NCBI GenBank assembly: GCA_052298855.1
Contig: DAVZXP010000009.1
Location: 1-64,000 of the forward strand
Direction of reading: 5' to 3'
From: Fimenecus sp052298855
GTDB taxonomy: Bacteria; Bacillota; Clostridia; Oscillospirales; Acutalibacteraceae
Length of the DNA: 64,000 nucleotides
The notes under the pieces were generated by a model. It did not search any database. It was not told where the DNA came from and worked only from the letters and a program-made list of their open reading frames with translations. The position numbers and the translations under genes were made by a program. Position 1 is the stretch's first letter. Each line of letters starts with the position of its first letter. This document shows positions 34,332 through 42,368 of this stretch, piece by piece.

Positions 34332-35062
34332 AAATGAGCAAAGAAAAACGAGCGCTTATTGCGGGCATGATTGGGTGCTCGCTCTATGTGATCGGCGACT
34401 TTTTGTTTGCGGCGACCGGGAAAACCCAAAGCACGGAATCCATCGGACTGATGGTCAAAGTCGCCTATCTTGATATGGCGACCTGGCGCATGGTGGTCAG
34501 CATCATCTGCGGTGTTCTCGGAACGGCACTCTATTACATCGGTTTTCACCAGATGTGGAAGCTTTTGAAGCAACGCCTCACCCAACCGAAGCAGCAGAAA
34601 TGGGTCAAGCTGTTTCAGATCGCCTATCTCACCGGCACGGTCTGCTGGGGCTATGTCCATGCTATGTTTACGAACATGGCACTGATCTTCAATTTTACCT
34701 TTGAGAAATACGGCGATATGCAGGCTGCGGCTGAAATCGCCAACAAGGTGTTTTACTGCAACACCGCGCCGCTGCTGGCATCGTATATTCTCTGCGATGT
34801 GCTGCTTTCCGTCGTAATGATCGTTATGATCTGGAAAAAGATGCTCCCTCTGAAAAACACAGCACAGCGGATACTCGCATCTTTTTGCAACCCCATCGTT
34901 TTTACGGGAATCGTGGGAAATCTCTTCACGCTGCTGCCGTGGCCGCTGGATCAGATCGATCACGGCACGGAATCCGCCGGACACCTGCTGGTTTTGGTAT
35001 TGGGGTTGGTTTTGCTGCGAGAAATGGCGAAATGCGGAGAATGTAAGGAGACAGTGCAATGA
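34328..35062 (+). CDS. DUF6796-like multi-pass membrane protein
   Basis: Hydrophobic protein of 244 residues with about six or seven membrane helices, probably DUF6796. Blocks include IAGMIGCSLYVIGDFLFA at the N-terminus and GNLFTLLPWPLDQIDHGTESAGH near 205-228. No transporter signature is recognised; several His and Asp residues in the last loop could face a small polar substrate or metal. It overlaps the previous and following genes by four bases each, so it is tightly coupled to the LCM methyltransferase and the second ATC-hydrolase-like enzyme. Confidence 0.75.
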   Translation: MKMSKEKRALIAGMIGCSLYVIGDFLFAATGKTQSTESIGLMVKVAYLDMATWRMVVSIICGVLGTALYYIGFHQMWKLLKQRLTQPKQQKWVKLFQIAYLTGTVCWGYVHAMFTNMALIFNFTFEKYGDMQAAAEIANKVFYCNTAPLLASYILCDVLLSVVMIVMIWKKMLPLKNTAQRILASFCNPIVFTGIVGNLFTLLPWPLDQIDHGTESAGHLLVLVLGLVLLREMAKCGECKETVQ

Positions 35063-35688
35063 AATACATAGGTATGCCCATTGGAATGTGGGTACTGTTT
35101 GCAGGCTCATTCCAAAAGCAGCTGACGGTGGTGTTCGGTTGTGATATGGACACGGCAAAAGTGATTACGAAAAAAGCAAAGCCGAAATACAGGGAGATCA
35201 TCTCCGAGCTGCCCGAATTTGAAAAAGGCGACCGCTTCAAGATAAACATCGTCAACTGTGCAATGATCGGCGCGTTTATTCTCTCCATGCCGGAGCGTCC
35301 GGATGTGGAGCGGCTGACGGAGTATTACGCAAAATCCATGATGACAAAGCCGATGAAATGGTTCTGCCGCAAGAGCGGAAAGAGCAAATTCTCCGACATG
35401 GATATTGCCGGAATGAAAGCTACTGCCGCGCTGAGAGCCGCCGACCGTAACCCATATTCGTGGAATATGGAATTTTATGAATATCCGGACGGCAGCGGCT
35501 ACGAAGGGCGATTCACCAAGTGCGGCATCTGTGTGCTGATGAAAAAGCTGGGGCTATATGATTTAACCCCCGCGCTGTGCCGTCTGGACTATACCATGAG
35601 TGAAGCCGGCGGCGTGACGGATTTTGTGCGGCAGTACACCCTTGCCTCCGGCGGGCCGTACTGCGACTGCGGATACAGGAAAAAATAG
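35059..35688 (+). CDS. L-2-amino-thiazoline-4-carboxylate hydrolase family protein (second copy)
   Basis: Protein of 209 residues of the same PF14196 family as the product at 31469. The C-terminal signature is LTPALCRLDYTMSEAGGVTDFVRQYTLASGGPYCDCGY, with the Cys-Leu-Asp-Tyr core and the terminal CDCGY. The N-terminus starts MKYIGMPIGMWVLFAGSF. Sequence differs strongly from the first copy, so the two probably act on different rings or steps. It follows DUF6796 with an ATGA overlap. Catalysis is inferred from the family only. Confidence 0.84.
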   Translation: MKYIGMPIGMWVLFAGSFQKQLTVVFGCDMDTAKVITKKAKPKYREIISELPEFEKGDRFKINIVNCAMIGAFILSMPERPDVERLTEYYAKSMMTKPMKWFCRKSGKSKFSDMDIAGMKATAALRAADRNPYSWNMEFYEYPDGSGYEGRFTKCGICVLMKKLGLYDLTPALCRLDYTMSEAGGVTDFVRQYTLASGGPYCDCGYRKK

Positions 35689-35704
35689 GAAAGGATGATT
35701 TTTG

Positions 35705-35962
35705 ATGATTCAGACAACAGTGAAAATCTCCGGCATGGCATGCTCCATGTGCGAGGCGCACATCAACGATACGATTCGCCGCACATTTTCAGTGGAAAAG
35801 GTGTCTTCCTCCCATACGAAGAGAGAAACCGTTATCCTCTCGCGTGAGCCGCTTGACGAAGCCGCCCTGCGCGCAGCCATTGACGCCACCGGATACACGG
35901 CGGGAGAAATCCGTGCTGCTCCGTATGAAAAGAAAGGGCTGTTCTCATTTCTGAAAAAGTAA
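35705..35962 (+). CDS. Heavy-metal-associated (HMA) domain protein
   Basis: Small cytoplasmic metal chaperone of 85 residues. The HMA fold starts with TTVKISGMACSMCEAHI and holds the CxxC site in GMACSMC. The final stretch (YEKKGLFSFLKK) is a short basic tail. Such proteins usually carry Cu+ or Zn2+. No copper ATPase is nearby, so it may serve the ZIP protein or the products of the cluster. The start is the ATG at 35705; a TTG just before it is a weaker choice. Confidence 0.87.
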   Translation: MIQTTVKISGMACSMCEAHINDTIRRTFSVEKVSSSHTKRETVILSREPLDEAALRAAIDATGYTAGEIRAAPYEKKGLFSFLKK

Positions 35963-35979
35963 ATCATGCACTTTGAATC

Positions 35980-35997
35980 GCCGCTCCGGCGGCTTTT
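35980..35997 (+). terminator. Terminator of the enzyme operon
   Basis: GCCGC and GCGGC arms with a 4-base loop and TTTT follow the HMA gene, splitting the operon from the ABC transporter pair. Confidence 0.7.
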
Positions 35998-36011
35998 CAA
36001 ATGCCGCTCGG

Positions 36012-36025
36012 TTAGCTTCGGCTAA
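36012..36025 (+). promoter_or_regulatory. TTAG-N6-CTAA palindrome before the ABC pair
   Basis: TTAGCTTCGGCTAA, flanked to GTTAGC...GCTAAC, lies about 30 bases before the first ABC gene. It has the same half-sites and spacing as the two copies at 30131 and 30166. It could also act as a small hairpin. Confidence 0.65.
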
Positions 36026-36053
36026 CTAAAAACACAATCAAGGAGGAACCGTT

Positions 36054-37826
36054 TTGAAAAAACAATCCAATCTGTCCCGCCTGCTGGATTACGCGGGGAC
36101 ATACCGAATCCTAAGCTATCTTTCGTGGGTGCTTGCCGCCGCCGGCGCACTGCTGGCGCTGGTGCCGTTTTGGTACATCTGGCGCATCCTGCGGGAGGTC
36201 ATCGAGGTTGCGCCGAACTATGAAAACGCCGTCCATGTGACGCACTATGGCTGGATGGCGGTGGCGTTTGCCTTTGCCGCCGTGCTTACCTACATCGCGG
36301 GGCTGATGTGCTCGCATCTTGCGGCGTTCCGCATCGCCACCAATCTGCGCCTTGCCATGACGAAGCATATTGCCACGCTTCCGCTTGGGGAAATCGAACA
36401 GTTCGGCAGCGGCAAGCTGCGCCGCACGATTTCGGAAACGACCGGCGCAACGGAAACCTATCTTGCCCATCAGCTTCCCGACAAAGCCAGGGCTGTGGCG
36501 ACCATTGCGGGACTTCTGACGCTTCTTCTGGCATTCGACTGGCGGCTGGGGCTTTTAAGCCTTGTGCCGGTGGCGCTTGCCTTTGCCGTGATGACAAGCA
36601 TGACCGGTAAGGGAATGCAGGAGAAGATGACACAGTATCAGAACGCGCTTGCGGATATGTCGGGGGAAGCGGTGGAGTACGTGCGGGGGATTCCCGTCGT
36701 CAAGACCTTCGGTCAGACGGTGTTTTCCTTCAAAAAGTTCAAGGGCGCCATCGACAACTACGAGCGTTGGGTCATCGCATATACCTGCCAGATGCGCTGG
36801 CCGATGATCTTCTATACGCTGGCGGTCAACAGCGTGTTTGTGTTTCTGATCGCAGGCGGCTTTCTGTTCTTCCGCGGCGGTGCGGACGGCGGCATGCTGC
36901 TGAACCTGCTCTTTTACATCATCGTCACGCCGGTCATCTCGCTGACGCTCACCAAGCTGATGTTCATGAGCGAAAACGGCATGATCGTGCAGGACGCCAT
37001 CACCCGCATTGACCGTGTTCTGCAAAGCCCCTCACTTTCTCAACCGAGCGCACCGAAGCATCCTAAGGACAATTCGGTCAAATTGGAAGATGTAACCTTC
37101 AGCTATGACGGCACAAAAAATGCCGTGGAGAATATTTCCCTTTCCATCGGCGCGGGACAGACGGTGGCGTTTGTCGGACCATCCGGCGGCGGAAAATCCA
37201 CGCTGGCGGCGCTCATTGCCCGCTTCTTTGATCCGCAGAGCGGCAGTATTTCCGTCGGAGGTGTCAATGTGAAGAACATTGACAAAAACGAGCTGATGAA
37301 CACGGTTTCCTTCGTGTTTCAGAACAGCCATCTTGTCAAAGGCACCATTCTGGACAATGTGCGTATGGGCAAGCCGGACGCCGCTGATGAGGAGGTGCTG
37401 GCGGCACTCCATGCGGCGCAGTGTACGGACATCATCGAAAAATTCCCGGACGGCGTGCATACGGTCATCGGCTCGCAGGGCATCTACCTCTCCGGCGGCG
37501 AAGCACAGCGGCTTGCCATTGCCCGCGCCATGCTCAAAAACGCGCCGGTGCTGATTCTTGATGAAGCGACCGCCTTTGCCGACCCCGACAACGAAACAAA
37601 GGTGCAGGCTGCCTTCAACGAGCTTGCAAAGGGGCGCACCGTCATCATGATCGCCCATCGGCTGTCTACGATTGTGAATGCCGACCGCATTTTTGTGCTG
37701 AATGAGGGACATCTTTCGGAAAGCGGCAGCTTTGTGGAGCTGTCCGGAAAAAAAGACAGTCTGTTCGGGACGATGTGGCAGGACTATCAGCAGTCCGTCC
37801 GGTGGAAAGTGGAAAAGGAGGTCTGA
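36054..37826 (+). CDS. ABC half-transporter, siderophore-uptake type (YbtP/IrtA-like), subunit 1
   Basis: Fused membrane-ATPase half-transporter of 590 residues. The N-terminal six-helix domain (about 20-310) is of type IV exporter fold. The ATPase domain has Walker A GPSGGGKST, Q-loop FVFQNS, signature LSGGEAQRLAIARAML, Walker B VLILDEAT and an H-loop (IAHRLST). A TTG at 36054 follows GGAGG at seven bases. Heterodimers of this architecture in gut Clostridia resemble YbtPQ and IrtAB, which import metal-siderophore complexes despite the exporter fold. Import direction is inferred from context and remains open. Confidence 0.85.
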   Translation: MKKQSNLSRLLDYAGTYRILSYLSWVLAAAGALLALVPFWYIWRILREVIEVAPNYENAVHVTHYGWMAVAFAFAAVLTYIAGLMCSHLAAFRIATNLRLAMTKHIATLPLGEIEQFGSGKLRRTISETTGATETYLAHQLPDKARAVATIAGLLTLLLAFDWRLGLLSLVPVALAFAVMTSMTGKGMQEKMTQYQNALADMSGEAVEYVRGIPVVKTFGQTVFSFKKFKGAIDNYERWVIAYTCQMRWPMIFYTLAVNSVFVFLIAGGFLFFRGGADGGMLLNLLFYIIVTPVISLTLTKLMFMSENGMIVQDAITRIDRVLQSPSLSQPSAPKHPKDNSVKLEDVTFSYDGTKNAVENISLSIGAGQTVAFVGPSGGGKSTLAALIARFFDPQSGSISVGGVNVKNIDKNELMNTVSFVFQNSHLVKGTILDNVRMGKPDAADEEVLAALHAAQCTDIIEKFPDGVHTVIGSQGIYLSGGEAQRLAIARAMLKNAPVLILDEATAFADPDNETKVQAAFNELAKGRTVIMIAHRLSTIVNADRIFVLNEGHLSESGSFVELSGKKDSLFGTMWQDYQQSVRWKVEKEV

Positions 37827-37829
37827 GCG

Positions 37830-39569
37830 ATGATCAAATATTTACAGAGACGCTATGCGCTTTCCCGCAAGGGAGCCATTGACAACATCAAAGGGATTCT
37901 GTGCTGTGCCATGCAAAATATCTCCTTCATGCTGCCGGTGGGGCTTTTGTATCGGCTGGTGAGCGATATGATGAGTGGCACGCTGACGACAGGGAGAATT
38001 CCGTTTTATGTGATCGGCTGTGTCGCGGCGGCACTGTTCATTGTTGTCTGCACACGGCTGGAATACGACAACACCTATCTTGTCACCTATGTCGAGTCGG
38101 GTGTGCGCCGGGTGGGGCTTGCCGAGAAGCTGAGAAAGATTCCGCTGTCCTTTTTCGGAAAGAAAGACCTTGCCGACCTGACCACTTCCATCATGAACGA
38201 CTGCGCCGTGCTGGAGCAGAGCCAATCCCATTTTGTCGCACCGCTGTACGGTGCGATCCTCTCCACCACGGTCATCGCCGTGTCGATGCTGTTTTTCAAC
38301 TGGCGCATGGCGCTTGCCGCCGTCTGGCCGCTGCCCGTGGCATTTGCCATCGTCTTGCTTGCCTCCGACGTGCAGAAAAAGCTCTCCCGCAAAGCAACGG
38401 CGGCAAAGGTCGCCTGCGAGGACGGCATTCAGGAGTGCATGGAAGCGATGCCCGATCTGCGCGCCAACAATGCCGAGGAGAGATACCTTTCGGGACTGGA
38501 AAAGAAAATCCGTGCCGTAGAAAGCCGCCTCGTCCGGAGCGAGCTGGGAACGGCTGTCTTTGTGGTTTCCGCGGGACTTGTCCTGCGGCTGGGTATTGCC
38601 ACCACCGCACTTGCGGGCGCGGCTCTGCTGGTGAAGGGAGAGCTGGATGTTCTGACCTTCTTTATGTTCCTTTTGGTGGTATCCCGCCTGTATGACCCGC
38701 TGGAGGGTACTCTGCAGAACCTTGCCGCCATCATCGGCACCAACAGCAACATCGAGCGCATGAATGAGATTCTGGACTGCCCCGTGCAGACCGGAAGCGA
38801 ACAGCTCACCAATCGGAATTGTGACATTGTGTTCGACCATGTGTGTTTTTCTTATCAGAGCGGCGAAACGGTGCTTCGGGATGGCTCCTTTATGGCAAAG
38901 CAGGGAGAGGTCACAGCGCTGGTCGGACCCTCCGGCGGAGGTAAAACTACCGTTTCCCGCCTGGCGGCGCGGTTCTGGGACATTGACCGGGGCAGGATCA
39001 CCGTTGGCGGCATGGATATCTCCGGAATCGATCCGGAAAAGCTGATGAGCCTCTATTCCATCGTGTTCCAGGATGTCACGCTGTTTGACAATACGATTTT
39101 GGAGAATATCCGCATCGGCCGCAAGGACGCGACGGACGAAGAGGTAATCGCGGCGGCAAAGCTCGCCAATGTGGACAGGTTTGCCGAAAAACTCCCCGAC
39201 GGCTGGAACGCCAACATCGGTGAGAACGGCTGTGAGCTTTCCGGCGGCGAACGGCAGCGTATCTCCATTGCCCGTGCGTTTCTGAAGGACGCGCCCATCA
39301 TTCTGCTGGACGAAGCCACCGCCAGCCTGGATGTGGAGAACGAAACAGCCATTCAGGAGGCACTCTCCCGCCTCATCAAAAACAAAACCGTCCTCATCAT
39401 CGCCCACCGGATGCGTACCGTTTCGGGCGCAGACAGGATCGTAGTGCTGAGTGACGGCGCGGTAGCCGAGCAGGGCTCTCCCGCAGAGCTGCTGCAAGCG
39501 GGCGGCATCTTCGCTCATATGGTCCGTATTCAGACCGAGAGCCGGAGCTGGACGCTCGGAAAATCATAA
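37830..39569 (+). CDS. ABC half-transporter, siderophore-uptake type (YbtQ/IrtB-like), subunit 2
   Basis: Partner half-transporter of 579 residues. The N-terminal membrane domain (about 15-310) is followed by an ATPase with Walker A GPSGGGKTT, Q-loop IVFQDV, signature LSGGERQRISIARAFL, Walker B IILLDEATASLD and H-loop IAHRMRT. All sites look active in both subunits. It starts 3 bases after the stop of subunit 1, so they are co-translated and form a heterodimer. It ends the cluster and is followed by a strong terminator. Substrate is inferred to be a metal chelator; a peptide or drug is the alternative. Confidence 0.85.
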   Translation: MIKYLQRRYALSRKGAIDNIKGILCCAMQNISFMLPVGLLYRLVSDMMSGTLTTGRIPFYVIGCVAAALFIVVCTRLEYDNTYLVTYVESGVRRVGLAEKLRKIPLSFFGKKDLADLTTSIMNDCAVLEQSQSHFVAPLYGAILSTTVIAVSMLFFNWRMALAAVWPLPVAFAIVLLASDVQKKLSRKATAAKVACEDGIQECMEAMPDLRANNAEERYLSGLEKKIRAVESRLVRSELGTAVFVVSAGLVLRLGIATTALAGAALLVKGELDVLTFFMFLLVVSRLYDPLEGTLQNLAAIIGTNSNIERMNEILDCPVQTGSEQLTNRNCDIVFDHVCFSYQSGETVLRDGSFMAKQGEVTALVGPSGGGKTTVSRLAARFWDIDRGRITVGGMDISGIDPEKLMSLYSIVFQDVTLFDNTILENIRIGRKDATDEEVIAAAKLANVDRFAEKLPDGWNANIGENGCELSGGERQRISIARAFLKDAPIILLDEATASLDVENETAIQEALSRLIKNKTVLIIAHRMRTVSGADRIVVLSDGAVAEQGSPAELLQAGGIFAHMVRIQTESRSWTLGKS

Positions 39570-39612
39570 AACCGTTGCTCACGTTTGTGAGGTGTGACAT
39601 GATTATAAAATT

Positions 39613-39642
39613 GCCCGAGAGTTTTTCGCTCTCGGGCAGTTT
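39613..39642 (+). terminator. Strong terminator of the ABC operon
   Basis: GCCCGAGAG pairs with CTCTCGGGC across a 7-base loop, followed by a T-rich stretch. Confidence 0.88.
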
Positions 39643-39649
39643 TGTTATT

Positions 39650-39916
39650 TGTGCTTTTTCTCATGCCGCAGAAGTGTATCTATCACATCGTACCACCGTC
39701 CTGACCGAGACTGGTCCGTAATCCTTTGTGCCTTGCCGCCGCCTTTTTGCTTGAATAGTGCCGTTCCGCCATGGCTTCCTCTACACGGAAACTGCCATCG
39801 GGGATGTCTTTCCTATTGCTTTTATCGTCCGCCACATGATATTTGTTGCAGATGGCTTCGCTCAGTTCTCCACGGCTTGCGTAGCGGATTAGGTGTCGAG
39901 TGCGCTCGGTTATTAC
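39650..39916 (-). pseudogene. Coding relic of a mobile gene (frameshifted)
   Basis: On the minus strand a stop-to-stop frame from 39916 to 39683 has coding character (it includes LSEAICNKYHVADD and GSFRVEEAMAERHY), and a neighbouring frame continues as RWYDVIDTLLRHEKKHK toward 39650. The two read as parts of one protein interrupted by a frameshift near 39715. I do not recognise the family. It has no start codon or ribosome site, so it is a C-terminal fragment, probably of the element that brought in the GC-rich cluster. Confidence 0.4.
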
Positions 39917-39957
39917 TTAGTAATGACCGGGTATTTTTTATTTTTTGGAGGTACATA

Positions 39958-40467
39958 ATGAGTTCAAATTTTCTCGATTCGTACAAACATCTTGAAAAAC
40001 TTTGTAATGAAATCTTTAATGATATACACGGTGTGACTTCTTATATTGACGAAATGACTCATATTAATGAAATGAAGAATAATCCTCGAGGCTCTACATT
40101 GGTTAAAGGTTGGGATGATGACCTAAAACAGCTAAAGCACTACCGTCAGATTAGAAATAAAATAGTACACGAGCCGGATTGCACCGAGCAGAATATGTGT
40201 AAGTCCGGTGATACCGAATGGCATGATGAATTTTATTCACGCATAATGAAGCAAACAGATCCTCTTTCTTTATATCGTAAAGCTACAAATACAGTCGTTG
40301 ACTCAAAGAGGAATATCCCTCAAAAATCAGCCGATCGCTCTGGTCAACAGCATAATTATTATCAAGAACGCAAGACAAAGAAAACGCCAATAAGCTTGAT
40401 TTTATTTATTATATTTGCAATTATTATTTTCTTCCTTCTTGATATGCGTTACGGAATTATCAAATAA
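39958..40467 (+). CDS. DUF6548-like protein with HEPN-type motif and C-terminal anchor
   Basis: Protein of 169 residues starting at an ATG six bases after GGAGG. A helical N-terminal half holds RQIRNKIVHEP near residue 67. RNxxxH is the hallmark of HEPN ribonucleases. A charged linker follows, and the last 25 residues form a membrane helix (ISLILFIIFAIIIFFLL) with a short tail. It fits DUF6548, a family without assigned function. It stands alone between the island edge and the tungsten locus and has its own terminator. RNase activity is suggested by the motif but unproven, and no antitoxin partner is adjacent. Confidence 0.68.
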   Translation: MSSNFLDSYKHLEKLCNEIFNDIHGVTSYIDEMTHINEMKNNPRGSTLVKGWDDDLKQLKHYRQIRNKIVHEPDCTEQNMCKSGDTEWHDEFYSRIMKQTDPLSLYRKATNTVVDSKRNIPQKSADRSGQQHNYYQERKTKKTPISLILFIIFAIIIFFLLDMRYGIIK

Positions 40468-40503
40468 AGCCAAGCGGGAATTTTAACTATAATACACGAC
40501 AAC

Positions 40504-40531
40504 AAAGACGGTTGCGTTTGCAACCGTCTTT
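40504..40531. terminator. Bidirectional terminator
   Basis: AAAGACGGTTGC pairs with GCAACCGTCTTT across a short loop between two convergent genes. T-runs are present in both directions. Confidence 0.9.
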
Positions 40532-40541
40532 CATTTTGCTT

Positions 40542-40976
40542 TTATATCACTTTAATTTCGTCGCCTGCTTTAACTTTTCCTCCTGTAAGGACTACTCCGA
40601 AAATTCCCTCTTTTGGCATAATACACTGTCCTACAAGTTCTTTTATAGCACAGCCGTCGTGACATTCTTTGCCGATTTGAGTTACTTCTATAATCGCACT
40701 GTCTCCGATTTTCAGTTTTGTTCCGACGGGTAAGGTATAAAGAACAATTCCCTCTGTTGTAATATTTTCCGCAAACATACCGTGGCAAAGTCCGTATGTA
40801 CGCATACCCTTTGCTTTTTCTATACTCTCCTTTGCAAGCAGACTTACCTGCCTATGCCACTTGCCTGCATGAGCATCATTTTCAAATCCGAAATTCTCAA
40901 TCAAAATCCCCTCTTCGATTGTTTTTTTCGGAGTCTTTTTTTGCTCACTTATATTGATTGCAACTACTTTAGCCAT
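40542..40976 (-). CDS. MOSC domain protein
   Basis: Small MOSC (molybdenum cofactor sulfurase C-terminal) protein of 144 residues. The core is HAGKWHRQVSLLAKESIEK at 36-55, and the conserved Cys lies in IGKECHDGCAIKE near residue 103. MOSC domains bind sulfur and pterin-metal cofactors and are often the last gene in such operons. A strong AGGAGG box lies between it and moaA, whose stop is 2 bases upstream. It may insert sulfur or help transfer the cofactor to the aldehyde oxidoreductase; the exact role is inferred. Confidence 0.88.
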   Translation of the reverse strand: MAKVVAINISEQKKTPKKTIEEGILIENFGFENDAHAGKWHRQVSLLAKESIEKAKGMRTYGLCHGMFAENITTEGIVLYTLPVGTKLKIGDSAIIEVTQIGKECHDGCAIKELVGQCIMPKEGIFGVVLTGGKVKAGDEIKVI

Positions 40977-40978
40977 AG

Positions 40979-41911
40979 TTAACCTCCTGTTTTATTTAAT
41001 CCGTGGGCAATGCTTTTGTTTTCAAAATTATGTCCTGACGGTTTTTTTAAAATTATACTTTCCATCTCGTTTACAAGTTCATTTTCATCATCAATATACG
41101 GTAAAATGTCATAAGCTGTATCGTAACCAAGACAAGGCTTTATTTTTCCGTCACAAAGTAATCGCACACGGGTACACTCATTACAAAACTTGTGTGTTAC
41201 GGAATTTATAAGTCCTATTCGCCCATTAAAACCGTCTGCCGAATAATACTTTGCCGTGCCCTCATTTCCTATATATTTAAGGAACGGAAATTGCTCAAGT
41301 ATTTCGTCACCTGTTACAAGCAATTTTTCGTTTTCTCCCTCGTCTGAAAATGGCATAAGTTCTATAAACCGTACATCAATTTTACGCTCTTTGGCAAGGT
41401 TTATAAGTTCTCCTGCCCCGTCGCTGTTTACACCTTTCATAAGCACGGCATTTATTTTAATCGGCTCAAGTCCAACCTTTTCAGCCTCATCAATGCCCTC
41501 CAATACCTTTTCGAGCACATCAGCACCTGTAAGATGACGATATGTACTTCCATCTGTACTGTCAAGACTTATATTTACGCTGTCGAGTCCTGCCGATTTC
41601 AGTTCTCTTGCATATTTTTTAAGGTACACACCGTTTGTTGTAAGCGATATTTTTTCAATTTCGGAAATTGTGCGAATAAGACTTATAATTTCGGTAATAT
41701 CCGACCTTACAAGCGGTTCACCGCCTGTAATTCTTACCTTTTTAATTCCGCATTTTGAGAACACTTTTACAATTTTAAAATACTGATTGGGCGAAAGCTC
41801 TTCAGCCTTTTTTGTGCAGTCCTCTTTACCGCAATAAACACAATTTAAATTACAGCGTTGAGTTACGGAAACTCTCAAATATGTAATATCTCTGCCAAAA
41901 CTATCTTTCAC
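40979..41911 (-). CDS. moaA: GTP 3',8-cyclase MoaA
   Basis: Radical SAM enzyme of about 310 residues that starts molybdopterin synthesis by cyclising GTP. The N-terminal cluster motif is CNLNCVYC, the C-terminal second cluster is FCNECTRVRLLCDG. The GGEPLVR block and the SLDS segment are standard. It should start at the GTG at 41911, giving MKDSFGRDITYLRVSVTQRC as in relatives and an 11-base overlap with moaC. The longer frame to 41944 begins with an unlikely TTG. The very C-terminal GG usually seen in MoaA is present (KTGG). Confidence 0.93.
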   Translation of the reverse strand: MKDSFGRDITYLRVSVTQRCNLNCVYCGKEDCTKKAEELSPNQYFKIVKVFSKCGIKKVRITGGEPLVRSDITEIISLIRTISEIEKISLTTNGVYLKKYARELKSAGLDSVNISLDSTDGSTYRHLTGADVLEKVLEGIDEAEKVGLEPIKINAVLMKGVNSDGAGELINLAKERKIDVRFIELMPFSDEGENEKLLVTGDEILEQFPFLKYIGNEGTAKYYSADGFNGRIGLINSVTHKFCNECTRVRLLCDGKIKPCLGYDTAYDILPYIDDENELVNEMESIILKKPSGHNFENKSIAHGLNKTGG

Positions 41912-42368
41912 GGTGATAATCACTCTTTCCGCCTGTTTTTTCAAGCAGTTTTATTTCTTCAATAATCATTTCACGGTCAATCGCTTTACACATATCATAT
42001 ATTGTAAGCGCAGTAACCGAAGCACCTGTCAACGCCTCCATTTCGATACCTGTTTTATATGTGCATTTTGCGTTGACATAAATTCCAAGCTCTGTATCAC
42101 TCTCTTTTTCAAAATCGACGGTTATTTTATCTATCGGAATATTATGACAAAGCGGAATCAACTCGCTTGTCTTTTTCGCCCCCATAATTCCTCCGATTCT
42201 TGCAGTTGCCAATCCGTCACCTTTTTTAAGATTTGCCTCTAAAAGTGCTGTGAGCGTTTCGCTTTTCATTTTTATTCTTGCATAAGCTGTTGCGGTGCGA
42301 ACGGTAACATTCTTATCGCCGACATCTACCATAACTGCTTTGCCGTTCTCATCAATGTGGGTGAGCAT
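41901..42368 (-). CDS. moaC: Cyclic pyranopterin monophosphate synthase MoaC
   Basis: Second enzyme of the pterin branch; converts the MoaA product to cPMP. At 155 residues it is normal in length. The family motifs are ARIGGIMGAKKTSELIPLCHN and MEALTGASVTALTIYDMCKA, with the catalytic Lys and His in place. It touches the upstream MoeA fusion by one base and overlaps moaA, so the operon is tightly coupled. Confidence 0.96.
   Translation of the reverse strand: MLTHIDENGKAVMVDVGDKNVTVRTATAYARIKMKSETLTALLEANLKKGDGLATARIGGIMGAKKTSELIPLCHNIPIDKITVDFEKESDTELGIYVNAKCTYKTGIEMEALTGASVTALTIYDMCKAIDREMIIEEIKLLEKTGGKSDYHRER

Noticed and set aside
34217..35158. Open frame of 313 codons opposite the LCM methyltransferase and DUF6796 genes
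   Set aside because: Shadow of coding DNA; no start signal and no domain.
36012..36025. TTAG-N6-CTAA as a DtxR/IdeR iron box
   Set aside because: The iron-box consensus has a different spacing (TTAGGTTAGSCTAACCTAA type). Only the half-site resembles it, so I do not name the regulator.
37842..39518. Open frame of 558 codons on the strand opposite the second ABC gene
   Set aside because: It mirrors a clear ABC transporter gene with full motifs. Long antisense frames are common in GC-rich coding DNA. It has no ribosome site and no recognisable domain.
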